A DNA stretch of 64,000 bases from Enterococcus hirae ATCC 9790 (GTDB taxonomy: Bacteria; Bacillota; Bacilli; Lactobacillales; Enterococcaceae): contig NC_018081.1 of assembly GCF_000271405.2 (NCBI RefSeq), positions 1,127,501 through 1,191,500 on the forward strand, given 5' to 3'. Numbering within the stretch: position 1 is the first letter of the stretch; each line of letters begins with the position of its first letter. A model generated the notes under the pieces. The model worked only from the letters and a program-made list of their open reading frames with translations, ran no database searches and had not been told where the DNA came from. Positions 45,847 to 54,822 of the stretch are shown piece by piece. A program made the position numbers and the translations under genes.

Positions 45847-46764
45847 ATGGAATATCTCATTGGGGTAGATGCTGGCGGAACAAAAACAAAATTTAGTATG
45901 TACGATGTAAATGGTGTTTTGGTTAAAGATTTTAACTTGGATGCAGCAAATATTGTTGTCCAAAAAGAGTATGCGTGGTCGATTATTCAACAAGGGTTAA
46001 ATTTTTTATTAACTAAATATCATAATGAAGTTAAAATGATTCTTGTGGGGATTGCAGGAATAGAAACAAGTGGGCTTCAAAATGATATTGAAAACAAATT
46101 AAAAGCATTATATAACTGTCCATTCATTGTAATGAGTGATGCGAAATTGGCACTAATTAATAAACTAAAAGGAAATGATGGCGGACTGATCATTTCAGGA
46201 ACGGGATCAGTTGGCTATGGTTTGCAGCATGCTACTTTTTATCGAGTAGGTGGGTGGGGGCATCTTTTAGGAGATGAGGGAAGTGCTTATTCTATTGGTT
46301 TGGCTTGTTACAAACAATTAGTAAATGAATTAGATGCTGGATTGGAACTAACTGATTTTTCTTTAGAATTTTTGGAATATATTGGTGAAAAAGATTCAAT
46401 GAAAGCTATTAGTCGATTTTATGAAAAAAGCAAAAAAGAAATTGCAGACGCAGCCTTGTTTGTTGCCATGTATGCGAAAGATGGGGATGTAAAATCCAAA
46501 ATTTTGACAGATTCTATAGAAGCATTAAATTTATTGTTAGATAGTTTGATTCATAAAATGAAAGCGAAACAAGAAAATATGGAAATTGCTTTTGCCGGTT
46601 CTGTGTTAGAAAAAAATGAATTCATTAGAGAATCATTGATAGGAAGACTAGCACAAAAAAATATTAGAGTGTTGCCTATATCCCAAGATTTTAATACGAA
46701 GGCTGTGTATTATTACTATAGAAGAAACAAAGGAGAAAAAAATGAGTCTTATAAAAAACATTGA
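45847..46764 (+). CDS. BadF/BcrA-type ATPase, N-acetylglucosamine-kinase-like sugar kinase
   Basis: This 305-residue ASKHA-fold kinase has the phosphate-1 motif GVDAGGTKTKFS at the N-terminus, ISGTGSVGYG as phosphate-2 and GGWGHLLGDEGSAY as the conserved sugar-kinase segment. The closest known roles are GlcNAc or glucosamine kinases. In this operon it may phosphorylate the free sugar released by the family 1 hydrolase. The ATG at 45847 follows GAGGAG by 7 nt; an ATG five codons upstream overlaps that site. It overlaps the next gene by 23 nt. Confidence 0.85.
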   Translation: MEYLIGVDAGGTKTKFSMYDVNGVLVKDFNLDAANIVVQKEYAWSIIQQGLNFLLTKYHNEVKMILVGIAGIETSGLQNDIENKLKALYNCPFIVMSDAKLALINKLKGNDGGLIISGTGSVGYGLQHATFYRVGGWGHLLGDEGSAYSIGLACYKQLVNELDAGLELTDFSLEFLEYIGEKDSMKAISRFYEKSKKEIADAALFVAMYAKDGDVKSKILTDSIEALNLLLDSLIHKMKAKQENMEIAFAGSVLEKNEFIRESLIGRLAQKNIRVLPISQDFNTKAVYYYYRRNKGEKNESYKKH

Positions 46765-47557
46765 GAATGTTCAAAATGAGTTGTCCATGACTGAAGAGAA
46801 ATTAGCTAGTTACATATTAGCTAATCTTGGTGATATTCCACACATGACTGCTCAAAAATTAGCAGATCTATCAGAAACAAGCCCAGCTACTGTTATTCGT
46901 TTTTCAAGAAAAATAGGTTATAAAAAATATTCTGATTTTAAATTAGCTGTTTCTCGTTCAATTGAAAAACAAGTTAGAAATGAATACAATTATATTTCGT
47001 TTGATGAATCATTTGAAGTTACTAAAAATAAAATATTAATTAATGACAAGTTGGTTGTGGATTCTATAGGGGAACTATTAGATGAAAAAACTATTAACAG
47101 AATTGTCAAAGAAATTTATGATGCAGACAAGATTTATGTATTTGGCGTAGGAACTTCTGGAATAGCTGCAGAAGATATACGACAAAAGTGGTTGAAAATT
47201 GGGAAAATGGTTATCTTTGAAAAAGACAAATCATTGATTTTGGAACAAATAAAAAATGATTTAGAGTATAACAAGATCGTTTTTTGGGGGATTTCTCATT
47301 CAGGGAAAAACAGAGAAGTCTTACAATTGATTAGAGAAGCCAGAAAGAATGATATAACAACAATTGGAATGACTCAGTTGGGTGGGTCAGATTTAGAGAA
47401 GGCAGTGCAATATGTGCTTCAAACTTCTCGTACAGACAATATAGAAAATGGCCATTATGGAAGTGGCGCTACGCATTCGTTATTACTACAACTGTTGACC
47501 ATTGATATCGTCTATTTCTTCTATTTGAAATATTCTAGAAGTGTAAATACTATATGA
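46742..47557 (+). CDS. RpiR-family transcriptional regulator with SIS domain
   Basis: This 271-residue regulator has an N-terminal helix-turn-helix (about 1-75; AQKLADLSETSPATVIRFSR as recognition region) and a C-terminal SIS domain (about 105-250; VFGVGTSGIAA and WGISHSGKN as phosphosugar loops). Such proteins sense sugar phosphates and usually control the operon in which they lie. AAAGGAG precedes the ATG. It is the last gene of the beta-glucoside operon. Confidence 0.93.
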   Translation: MSLIKNIENVQNELSMTEEKLASYILANLGDIPHMTAQKLADLSETSPATVIRFSRKIGYKKYSDFKLAVSRSIEKQVRNEYNYISFDESFEVTKNKILINDKLVVDSIGELLDEKTINRIVKEIYDADKIYVFGVGTSGIAAEDIRQKWLKIGKMVIFEKDKSLILEQIKNDLEYNKIVFWGISHSGKNREVLQLIREARKNDITTIGMTQLGGSDLEKAVQYVLQTSRTDNIENGHYGSGATHSLLLQLLTIDIVYFFYLKYSRSVNTI

Positions 47558-48371
47558 AGATAATCAAAAGCTTCATATTTCAAAAAAACATAAGCAGTGC
47601 ATTGTTTTCCTTCATTCGGTAGTTTAAAAAAGTACTTCCCATATGTTGGAGAATGTGGCTATTCTTCTGGCTTGTACTGAAGAACATCTTTATAAATCAA
47701 GCAAATATGTCCTTTATATTTTTCTTTGGTTAAACAATTTTTCTAGAAATGGATAGTTGGGTCTGGGGTATTTAGCTATCTTTGATAAACTTAGTATAAG
47801 ACATCTTGAATCCTCTTATGAATTGGTTCGCGAAATTAATTCTAAAGGAGTTCAAGGTGTCTTTTCTATTTTTTGAATCTTAAAAAAGATGTTGCGAATT
47901 GCACGAATATCAAAAAGTATAGCCTATATTAATAATAGAGATACTTATAGAGAGAACAGTCAATAATTTTTTAAACAAGTGGTCGATAATTACTCTCTAT
48001 TCATTAAGAATCATGTACTTAACAAAAAATGGTACCGTCATCATAGTCGATTTCCTAGTTAAGATCCAAAAAGGTATTGAATGTGATTAAACAAACGACC
48101 ATAAAAACCATTATTCGATAAAAATGAAGAGAAATAAAATACCGCAGAAGACTTGATTAAATCAATTGAATAAGTATGTTTTATAGATTACTCCCTTTAT
48201 TTAAATAGAATTTTCTATTGTGGTTTTTATTTTTAGTTTTTTTTTTGCTTAATATTTGAAAAACAAAACAAACAAAAAAACTGTTTATTTACTTTTTTTG
48301 GGGGAAAAGAGGGCGTTCACCTAAGGTTTGTTTTGTATTTTTTCGATTGATTTGTAGAAAAAAACTTATAA
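47558..48371. other. 814-bp gene-poor region between the bgl operon and the WxL locus
   Basis: Besides repeat copy B, I see no intact gene. On the minus strand at about 47560-47735 there is a 60-codon frame with one internal TAG that reads like a protein remnant (for example PTYGKYFFKLPNEG). The part from 47925 to 48370 is AT-rich with stops in all frames. Confidence 0.5.
47777..47922 (+). repeat. 148-bp structured repeat, copy B
   Basis: This is the second copy of the element at 41714-41861, in the same orientation. Arms AAGACATCTTGAA and TTCAAGGTGTCTT and the TTCGCGAA loop stem are preserved. The ends drift apart more than the core. The two copies bracket the whole beta-glucoside operon. 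Confidence 0.75.
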
Positions 48372-48677
48372 AATCAACATGCGAGTGATTTTACAGGTGT
48401 CACAATTAAAGGTACCAACGGCACTGTTCAAGAAAATGATGGTAAAGGAAACCTTTCTACTATTGCTAACGATGTAGTTACTACCACTGCAAAGGATTTA
48501 ACAATTAGTAACACAGCTACAACTATTATGGAAACTAAAGAAGGTAGTATGAAAGATGGAATATATGATTACTCTGTAGAGAACTTTAAAATTAATATTC
48601 CAAATGCCAGTGTAGTACCGGCTGGTAGCTATACAGGAACAATTGATTGGAACTTAACTATTGCTCCAAATCCTTAA
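48372..48677 (+). pseudogene. 5'-truncated WxL-domain protein gene
   Basis: A continuous frame of about 100 codons without a start codon encodes the C-terminal part of a WxL domain. It contains GVTIKGTNGTVQ and ends with the second WxL motif in DWNLTIAPNP followed by TAA. The signal peptide, the first WxL motif and the rest of the gene are missing upstream, where the frame meets a stop. Two tandem hairpins follow. It is probably a remnant of a CscB-like small WxL protein of the locus below. Confidence 0.85.
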
Positions 48678-48686
48678 TTTAGCTTA

Positions 48687-48753
48687 TTAGGAATAAAACG
48701 ATATGGTTTTATTCCTAAGGAAACAAGGTTTTATACTAAAACCTTGTTTCTTT
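48687..48753 (+). terminator. two tandem hairpins after the WxL remnant
   Basis: TTAGGAATAAAAC pairs with GTTTTATTCCTAA (48687-48718). AGGAAACAAGGTTTTA then pairs with TAAAACCTTGTTTCTTT (to 48753). Confidence 0.75.
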
Positions 48754-48785
48754 AGGATATAAGCCAATGAATAAGGAGAGGATAA

Positions 48786-48896
48786 ATGAAGAAACAAGTA
48801 GCATGTTCAACTTCTCGTTTTATACGCTCTGGGACTATAGTTAGTGCTATTAATCAAATGATCGACCTTAGTTGGAAAGTGAGAAAAATACATTAA
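48786..48896 (+). CDS. possible 36-residue peptide gene
   Basis: AAGGAGAGG lies 6 nt before an ATG that opens 36 codons up to TAA. The peptide is basic, contains one Cys and has no recognised motif. It lies between the truncated WxL gene and the DUF916 gene and may be a remnant. Confidence 0.3.
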   Translation: MKKQVACSTSRFIRSGTIVSAINQMIDLSWKVRKIH

Positions 48897-48987
48897 ACAC
48901 ACGTAATGAAAAGAGCAACTTTAATTGGGAAAATTTTTTAGGTATTTAAGTATATAGAAAAATAAATAGAAAGGATAGAGTAGATAG

Positions 48988-49935
48988 ATGAAAAAAAGTA
49001 AGATTATTTTTTTCACGTTATTGGTTTGTGTAAGTAGTTGGCTAGGTATAAACGTAAAAGCAGATGAGACAGCGCAAGCAAATGGTGGATATACGATTGA
49101 AGGTGTTGCGAATGAACACCAAATCGATCCTAATGTTAGTTATTTCTATTTGAGAGAAGAACCTGGGGCAGTTGATCAATTAAAAGTGAAATTGATCAAC
49201 CAATCGGATGCTGAAAAAACACTACATGTGAAAGTAACCAATGGAAATACGAATGCGAATGGTTTGATTGATTACACAGGAAAGTTAGCTGACCATAAGA
49301 CGTTAAACACTCCTTTGACGTCTCTTTTGAAACCACAAGAAGAGGAAGTGAAGGTACCAGCTAATGGGGAAGCAATTGCGACATTAGATTTAAAAATGCC
49401 GGAAAAAGAACAAGAAGGGATCATTCTTGGTGGAATTGTAGTATCAGACTTAACTAATAAAGATACTTCAAATAAACAATTGTCAGTGGAAAATACTTAT
49501 AGTTACACACTAGGTGTGGTATTAACCAACCAAGAAGCAGATCCGGTTATGAGTGTCAATGAGGGAGTGGATTTAACATTAGAAAACGTAGAGGCTAAAT
49601 TAGTTGCAGGAAAAAAAGTGGTTCAAGCAGATATTGTGAATCCAAATCCTTATATTCTTGAAAAATCAACAGTAGAAGGAGAAATTCTTCAAGCAGAGGG
49701 CGAAAAAGTTGTACAAACACACAAAACAGAAAATGTTCGAATGGCTCCTTACTCTGTCTACCCTTTCCAATTTGATTGGAAAAAGGAAGAGCTCAAGCCT
49801 GGAGACTATATTTTTAAAGGTCGTGTGATTTCAGAGAAAAATACTTGGGAATTTACACAAAAATTTACTATTTCAGAGGAGCAAACAAAAATAATCAACA
49901 AGGAATCTACCTTTAAGGTTCAAATTCCGTCCTAG
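48988..49935 (+). CDS. DUF916/DUF3324 WxL-locus protein (CscA-like), membrane anchor cut off by a TAG codon
   Basis: This is an exported protein with a signal peptide ending near NVKADE (about residue 26). The N-terminal DUF916 half includes SYFYLREEPGAVDQLKVKL and the second half is DUF3324-like. Such proteins bind WxL proteins and peptidoglycan and are held by a C-terminal helix. Here TAG is codon 316. The same frame continues without another stop for 27 codons that encode a perfect anchor (WSLWIMVITSLISTLYIL, then VKGGKE) and ends in TGA at 50017-50019, overlapping the next ATG. The original protein was therefore 343 residues. The present product should be secreted and unanchored. Confidence 0.85.
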   Translation: MKKSKIIFFTLLVCVSSWLGINVKADETAQANGGYTIEGVANEHQIDPNVSYFYLREEPGAVDQLKVKLINQSDAEKTLHVKVTNGNTNANGLIDYTGKLADHKTLNTPLTSLLKPQEEEVKVPANGEAIATLDLKMPEKEQEGIILGGIVVSDLTNKDTSNKQLSVENTYSYTLGVVLTNQEADPVMSVNEGVDLTLENVEAKLVAGKKVVQADIVNPNPYILEKSTVEGEILQAEGEKVVQTHKTENVRMAPYSVYPFQFDWKKEELKPGDYIFKGRVISEKNTWEFTQKFTISEEQTKIINKESTFKVQIPS

Positions 49936-50015
49936 TTAATATGGAGTTTGTGGATCATGGTGATCACCTCATTGATTAGTACTTTATATATTTTATTTGT
50001 TAAAGGAGGAAAAGA

Positions 50016-50477
50016 ATGAAAAAGAAATGTATATTGACTGGTTTAATGTGTAGCTTATTTCTCGGCTCAATGCTAATTCCTGGTACTTCAACAGGAGTAG
50101 AAGCAGAGGCACAAGAGCAAACAGAGACAGATCTTAAGATTACTTTATACAAAAAAATCATGCCAGATAAATTATCTGGAGAAACAGTGAGTGACGAAAC
50201 AAATAATACAACGAATGATACAACAAATAATACAACCAATGATCCGAGTAATGATAGAAGCGAGAATACAGCAGATTCTTCACTCACTATAGCAGGCAAA
50301 GGCACTAGTTCACTCGACCAAGGAAAAGGAGAAAATCATTTTTTAAAAACATCATTTTTACCGGAAACTGGAGCCGTTAAAAATAATTGGTTGCTCTGCG
50401 GTGGTATAGGACTGATTGTGTCAATCTTCTTGTTTTATATTTGTAAACCAAAACGAAGAAAGGAGAAGGAAGAATAA
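50016..50477 (+). CDS. small LPxTG surface protein of the WxL locus (CscD-like)
   Basis: This 153-residue exported protein has a signal peptide ending near GVEAEA. A low-complexity part rich in NTTND-type repeats (about 60-85) follows, then the sorting signal LPETG near residue 115, a hydrophobic helix and the basic tail KPKRRKEKEE. Small LPxTG proteins of this kind accompany DUF916 and WxL genes in Csc clusters. Its ATG overlaps the stop of the full-length DUF916 frame. The Shine-Dalgarno AAAGGAGG lies inside the anchor-coding region. Confidence 0.85.
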   Translation: MKKKCILTGLMCSLFLGSMLIPGTSTGVEAEAQEQTETDLKITLYKKIMPDKLSGETVSDETNNTTNDTTNNTTNDPSNDRSENTADSSLTIAGKGTSSLDQGKGENHFLKTSFLPETGAVKNNWLLCGGIGLIVSIFLFYICKPKRRKEKEE

Positions 50478-50689
50478 TGTATGTATTGCCTATTTGTTTG
50501 CTAATTATGGCTGTTGTCTTTTTAATGATTCAGATTCGTTATTTCTTGATTCATTATAAACAAGCAAGTGAAGTAGAACCATCTAAGTTAAATGTATATA
50601 TATATATAAACTATTGTGGTTTGATCAGTTCATTGAGTGTAGCGGTTTTATCTATCATATATGTATTTATCCTTAATAACCAATTATAA
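50477..50689 (+). CDS. small two-helix membrane protein
   Basis: This 70-residue protein has a hydrophobic helix at each end and a central soluble loop with HYKQASEVEPSK. The ATG overlaps the previous stop codon (TAATG), with AGGAGAAGGAA upstream. I recognise no family. It sits between the LPETG protein and the WxL protein, so it may be an accessory of the locus. Confidence 0.65.
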   Translation: MYVLPICLLIMAVVFLMIQIRYFLIHYKQASEVEPSKLNVYIYINYCGLISSLSVAVLSIIYVFILNNQL

Positions 50690-50711
50690 GAAAGAAGGGA
50701 GTCTGTATTAC

Positions 50712-52562
50712 ATGAAAGCAACAAAAGTTGTTGGACTATGTTCTGCAATTTTAGCTAGTAACCTATGTTTGATCACAACAAATGTGTGTGCACAAGCAAC
50801 AAACCCATCGGATACTCAAGTAACTCAGAATTACTCAGAAGAAAAGGATTTAGTCCTAAATCCATTGGATCCACTGAAAACAGTTCAAAGTGAGGAAAAT
50901 GGTCTGGAGGAAGACCAAGAAATATCCCCAGAAGGAGCATCTTCCCAAACTACTTCTGAAAATCTGACTGCTTCTTCTGAGAATGAAGAAACGGAGCAAA
51001 AGGAAGCAGAAACGATTGAGACAAGTGAAACAGAATCTAGCTCGTCTTCAGAAACGAGTGATACAACAGAGAAACAAGCAGAAGAAAAGGCGCAAACCGA
51101 TTCTTCTAAAACTAAAGAAACGGGAAATGAAAAAGCAACAGCAACAGCAACAGGAACAGCTGATCCAGAAATTGTATTAGCGGATTGGGATGTTACAGTA
51201 ACAGGGTCTACAGCTACAATTAATAAATATGTAGGACCAGTAAACATAACTAGAGCTAAGAGAGTAATTCCTACTTTGGAAGATCTACAAGCATTAGATC
51301 CAATGAAGTATGCTCAATGTACAGAGGTGTTTATTGAGAAGATTGCTATTAACAGAGCAGCAGCATTTACTGATAACAGTACTAATATCTTAAGAGTTAG
51401 TTCAAATGGTTCTAAAGTAAAATATGCAGGAGATTCAATGGAAAAGATCTGCAGTAACAGGAGATATCTTAAGGTTTTAGATTTAAATAATTTAGATGTA
51501 TCGAATGTTACAAATATGAATAATGCTTTTTCAGACTTAAACTATATAAAAGAAATTGGAATATCGACTTGGGATACATCATCCGTAAAGGACATGTCTA
51601 ACATGTTCGCTGGTTCGAGCTTAGAAGTTCTATATATTCCGAATCTCAGAACAAATGGAGCAAATACTACACATATGTTTTCTGGTACTACCTATGCAGG
51701 CGGCAGATTCTTGGTTGTTACAGATGATCCACATTTACTTAATGAGTATAAATTTACTCAAACGCCAGCGTTATTAAATATAAGTAGTGGCGACGGGCAA
51801 TATCCTGATGGAACAACAGGAATTAAAAAATATTTCAATACAGTTGCAGTTGATTCTAAGCAAGGATCACTGGATGCGATAAATAGATGGATGCAAGAAA
51901 ATCAACCCCTACGAGCTGGCTATGAATTTGCTGGCTGGGAAGTCAACTTCACTAACCCATGGACTATAGCCCCAGGAAAAGATTTATTTGCAATTACTAA
52001 TTCGACCTATAAACCAACATGGAAAAAAGTAACAGAGCCGAATGTACCAGGGGAAAGTATCAAACCAAATCCTGATAGCAAAGAAAATTTAGCTTTAGCT
52101 TATCTTCCAAAGTCCTTTAATATACCTACCACGCAACTCCAAGAAAGTGGACAACAAAGTATTCCATTAGAAAATGGTTCCGGATTTCATATTGGAGTCA
52201 AGGATCAAAACTCTGGTTCAACTTGGCAGTTGAATGCGCAGTTGGTTTGGAATACACCAGGAATTGAAGGGAGTTATATTCAATCAAAAAATACCAATGG
52301 GCAAGTATATAAGAATAATAATAATGGCCAATCACCCGTACAAGAGTCAGATTTCACACCAATTTCAGAGGTTACTGGTACAGCCAACCTTCAGATTGGA
52401 ACGGGTGCTGAAGTTTGCGTCATGCAAGTGAACCAAAACGTACCATCTGGTGTTTACGATTTTGCTTTAGGGGATGCCGAATTAGTGATCCCAGAAGTGG
52501 CACAGGTACAAGCGAATCAGTATGCAGGACAAGTTAATTGGAATTTAGTGAAAGCACCATAA
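50712..52562 (+). CDS. large WxL surface protein with BspA-like repeats (CscC-like)
   Basis: This 616-residue secreted protein has a signal peptide ending near VCAQA. A Ser/Thr/Glu-rich segment (about 50-150) precedes a DUF285/BspA-like leucine-rich part (about 165-330, with LDVSNVTNMNNAF and WDTSSVKDMSNMF). The C-terminal WxL domain has WQL in STWQLNAQLVW and ends with WNLVKAP. WxL domains bind peptidoglycan non-covalently. The ATG at 50712 follows AAGAAGGGAG; in-frame starts up to 17 codons upstream lie inside the previous gene. It appears intact, unlike several neighbours. Confidence 0.9.
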   Translation: MKATKVVGLCSAILASNLCLITTNVCAQATNPSDTQVTQNYSEEKDLVLNPLDPLKTVQSEENGLEEDQEISPEGASSQTTSENLTASSENEETEQKEAETIETSETESSSSSETSDTTEKQAEEKAQTDSSKTKETGNEKATATATGTADPEIVLADWDVTVTGSTATINKYVGPVNITRAKRVIPTLEDLQALDPMKYAQCTEVFIEKIAINRAAAFTDNSTNILRVSSNGSKVKYAGDSMEKICSNRRYLKVLDLNNLDVSNVTNMNNAFSDLNYIKEIGISTWDTSSVKDMSNMFAGSSLEVLYIPNLRTNGANTTHMFSGTTYAGGRFLVVTDDPHLLNEYKFTQTPALLNISSGDGQYPDGTTGIKKYFNTVAVDSKQGSLDAINRWMQENQPLRAGYEFAGWEVNFTNPWTIAPGKDLFAITNSTYKPTWKKVTEPNVPGESIKPNPDSKENLALAYLPKSFNIPTTQLQESGQQSIPLENGSGFHIGVKDQNSGSTWQLNAQLVWNTPGIEGSYIQSKNTNGQVYKNNNNGQSPVQESDFTPISEVTGTANLQIGTGAEVCVMQVNQNVPSGVYDFALGDAELVIPEVAQVQANQYAGQVNWNLVKAP

Positions 52563-52574
52563 TTGTAATACCTA

Positions 52575-52605
52575 CAAGCAAAGTAAGTAATTACTTTGCT
52601 TGTTT
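52575..52605 (+). terminator. terminator of the WxL operon
   Basis: CAAGCAAAGTAA and TTACTTTGCTTG form a perfect 12-bp stem with a GTAA loop, followed by TTT. Confidence 0.88.
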
Positions 52606-52630
52606 CATCTAGTAAGTGAGGTGATAGCTT

Positions 52631-53041
52631 ATGGACAAATGGATGGATATAAAAGAAATTGAACAGTTAATTCTAGCACTAAGAAAACGAGAATATAACG
52701 ACGAAAATAATAAAGAAGTAAAACAAAATATTACACTAGCATTGGAAAAAATTGATTCCTTAAAGCAAGAATGTCTACAGAAGATCCAATATTCGAAATC
52801 GAAAGGCATCGAAAGTATTTTATATCTTTTAAAAACAGAAGCCGAAATCATTAATGTTATTGGGGTGGTGACGTATAGTGATTTTTCCGATCAACAGACA
52901 TTGGCTGCCTATTTAGAGCGAGAATCAGAATATACTTATAGAGAGTATATCGAGGATATTCAATATTATGCAAAAGATTTTCAAAATATAGGGATTTTAC
53001 CACAATTTTATATTAAAACAGTTTCAAATACGGAAAATTGA
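52631..53041 (+). CDS. hypothetical protein of the WxL locus
   Basis: This 136-residue acidic, mostly helical, soluble protein has no signal peptide or membrane helix. I recognise no family. An ATG with a GTGAGGTGA ribosome site upstream opens it, 30 bp after the WxL-operon terminator. It lies between that operon and the broken Mga-like regulator. Confidence 0.6.
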   Translation: MDKWMDIKEIEQLILALRKREYNDENNKEVKQNITLALEKIDSLKQECLQKIQYSKSKGIESILYLLKTEAEIINVIGVVTYSDFSDQQTLAAYLERESEYTYREYIEDIQYYAKDFQNIGILPQFYIKTVSNTEN

Positions 53042-53128
53042 TTTCTTTTGGAGAAGAGAAAGGCAGTTTAATGCTATTCTTTGAGAAAAAAACTTATAAT
53101 GAAAGTAGTGATTGGGGGCAGGATTGGT

Positions 53129-54580
53129 ATGATCGAAAATTATATTGAGAAAGAAATTATGCGGCAGGTGAAATTAACAGAATACCTATACGAGTGTAAA
53201 AAATTAGTGATTTCAGATGTAGCAAAACGCTTGGATGTTAGTTTCAATACGATAAAAAGAGATTTTGATAGATTGGTCTTCCAGTTAGAAGATTACATTG
53301 TAAGCTACGAAATCACTAAAACACACATGACCGTCTGGTTTGATACCATCTATACAAGATATGATTTAATCAAACAAATTTATAGTTATTCGAAATTTTG
53401 AAATGTATGTCTACTTTATTTGACTGATGAAACTAATTATTTAACTATAGTAGAAAATGAATTTGTTTCAGTGACAAAGGCTTTTCAGCTAAAAAAAAAT
53501 GTTGAACAATATTTTATAGAGATAGGTCTTTTAGATGAAAATAAAGCTTGGTTAAATGATGAAATAACCTTTAGACTAGTGACATTAACGGTATTGGCTA
53601 GAAAACCTCTTAATTGTCATACATTAGATAAAGAAAAAATGAAGCAATCACAAGAATTTGTAGAAAAGTTATTTTTTGATTTAGCGAATTGTTATGAGAA
53701 AAATGATCGTGAATACACGTTTTTGACGTTAGCTGTTTATCTAACCATCACAAGATACGAAGACCATCCAGTACAGAAAAGTTCAATAAAATACAAATTA
53801 GAAGAAAGCTTAACGTTTAAGAAAATTCAAACAAATGTAAAATTGTTTTTTAAAGAATATGATTTAGATAACAATGAATTGCTTTTTTTGACTACTATTT
53901 ATAAAAACATCTCACTAAATTCTGATAGCTTTATGACAATTCAACTCAATTACCAGTATGAATGAGAACATGTCATTGAAAATATTCGTGAAGTCCAAAG
54001 TTTGGTCTTTCATTTTGAAGAGGAATTCAAAAATAACTTATTTTCACAAATTATTTTTGAACGTCCACTCATTACTTTTTGTTATTCCACTTGGAATAGC
54101 TTACAACATTTTTTGTTGTATCGTCATCATTATCTAAGTGAAGAACAATTGCAACTTTTACCAAGAATAAAAAAAATTTTTATTCAATGGAAAGAAGAGG
54201 TATGGCCAGAACCGCCTTTTATTTTTAGTGATGTAGCAATTGAGTGGTTCACTGCACAAGTGTCTTCGAGTCTTATTTTTAGAGAGAAACAAAAGAGAGT
54301 GTACTTTGTTGTGGCAGAAAGTGAAGAGGCACATATCATTTATCGGGAATTACTTATTCACTGGCTTAATCTGGATTACAATATGATCGATTCGTATCTA
54401 TATTATTCTGTGGATCAATTACCAGAATATATAAAAAGAAATCCTCATATAATTATCTGTGATCGCTCGGTATTGGCCGAAACTGAATTAGATCTTCCCA
54501 ATCTTTTTCCTATCTCCCGTTATTCCGTTGGAGAGGATTTAAAAGTAATATTGACAGAAAGTTTAAATCTAATCCGTTAA
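53129..54580 (+). pseudogene. Mga-like regulator interrupted by two in-frame TGA codons
   Basis: Three successive open segments lie in one and the same frame and together make 483 codons, the length of Mga-family regulators. They are separated only by TGA at 53399-53401 (codon 91) and TGA at 53963-53965 (codon 279). The first segment has the helix-turn-helix (VISDVAKRLDVSFNTIKRDF). The last has the C-terminal EIIB-like part (VYFVVAESEEAHIIYREL, then HIIICDRSV). The start ATG follows a GGGGGCAGG site. It was probably the regulator of the adjacent WxL locus. As read it would yield only a 90-residue DNA-binding fragment. Confidence 0.8.
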
Positions 54581-54621
54581 ATTAATTTATGATTTCCCCA
54601 CCATTGGTTTATAGAAACTGA

Positions 54622-54822
54622 GTACTAAGAAATCACACGGTCTTATATACTGCGAGTTGCTTCTACTTTTTAAATCTAATAATAGTAGCATTTATTTTAT
54701 TCACAGGTATAATTGTACCGTTTACATTGGGGAATCTAATCATGGATTTATGGTATCTAGTCATAGGAGTTATGATATTTCCAACATTTTCTTTACTTGT
54801 TCGAATAGTAAGGGTCGTATGA
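54622..54822 (+). pseudogene. C-terminal remnant of a membrane protein gene
   Basis: A frame open from 54622 to TGA at 54820-54822 encodes two hydrophobic helices (LIIVAFILFTGIIVPFTLG and LWYLVIGVMIFPTFSLLV). No start codon or ribosome site is present. It is followed by a good terminator, which supports a former gene end. Confidence 0.45.

Noticed and set aside
50150..50260. DNA tandem repeat in the small LPETG gene as a phase-variation tract
   Set aside because: The ACAAAYAAT-type repeats are imperfect, a multiple of three in unit length, and keep the frame.
50595..50612. TA dinucleotide run as a promoter or recombination site
   Set aside because: It lies within the coding region of the two-helix protein and encodes YIYIN without disrupting the frame.
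53399..53965. Selenocysteine at the two TGA codons of the Mga-like gene
   Set aside because: I see no obvious SECIS-like hairpin immediately downstream of either TGA, and neither position lies in a redox motif.
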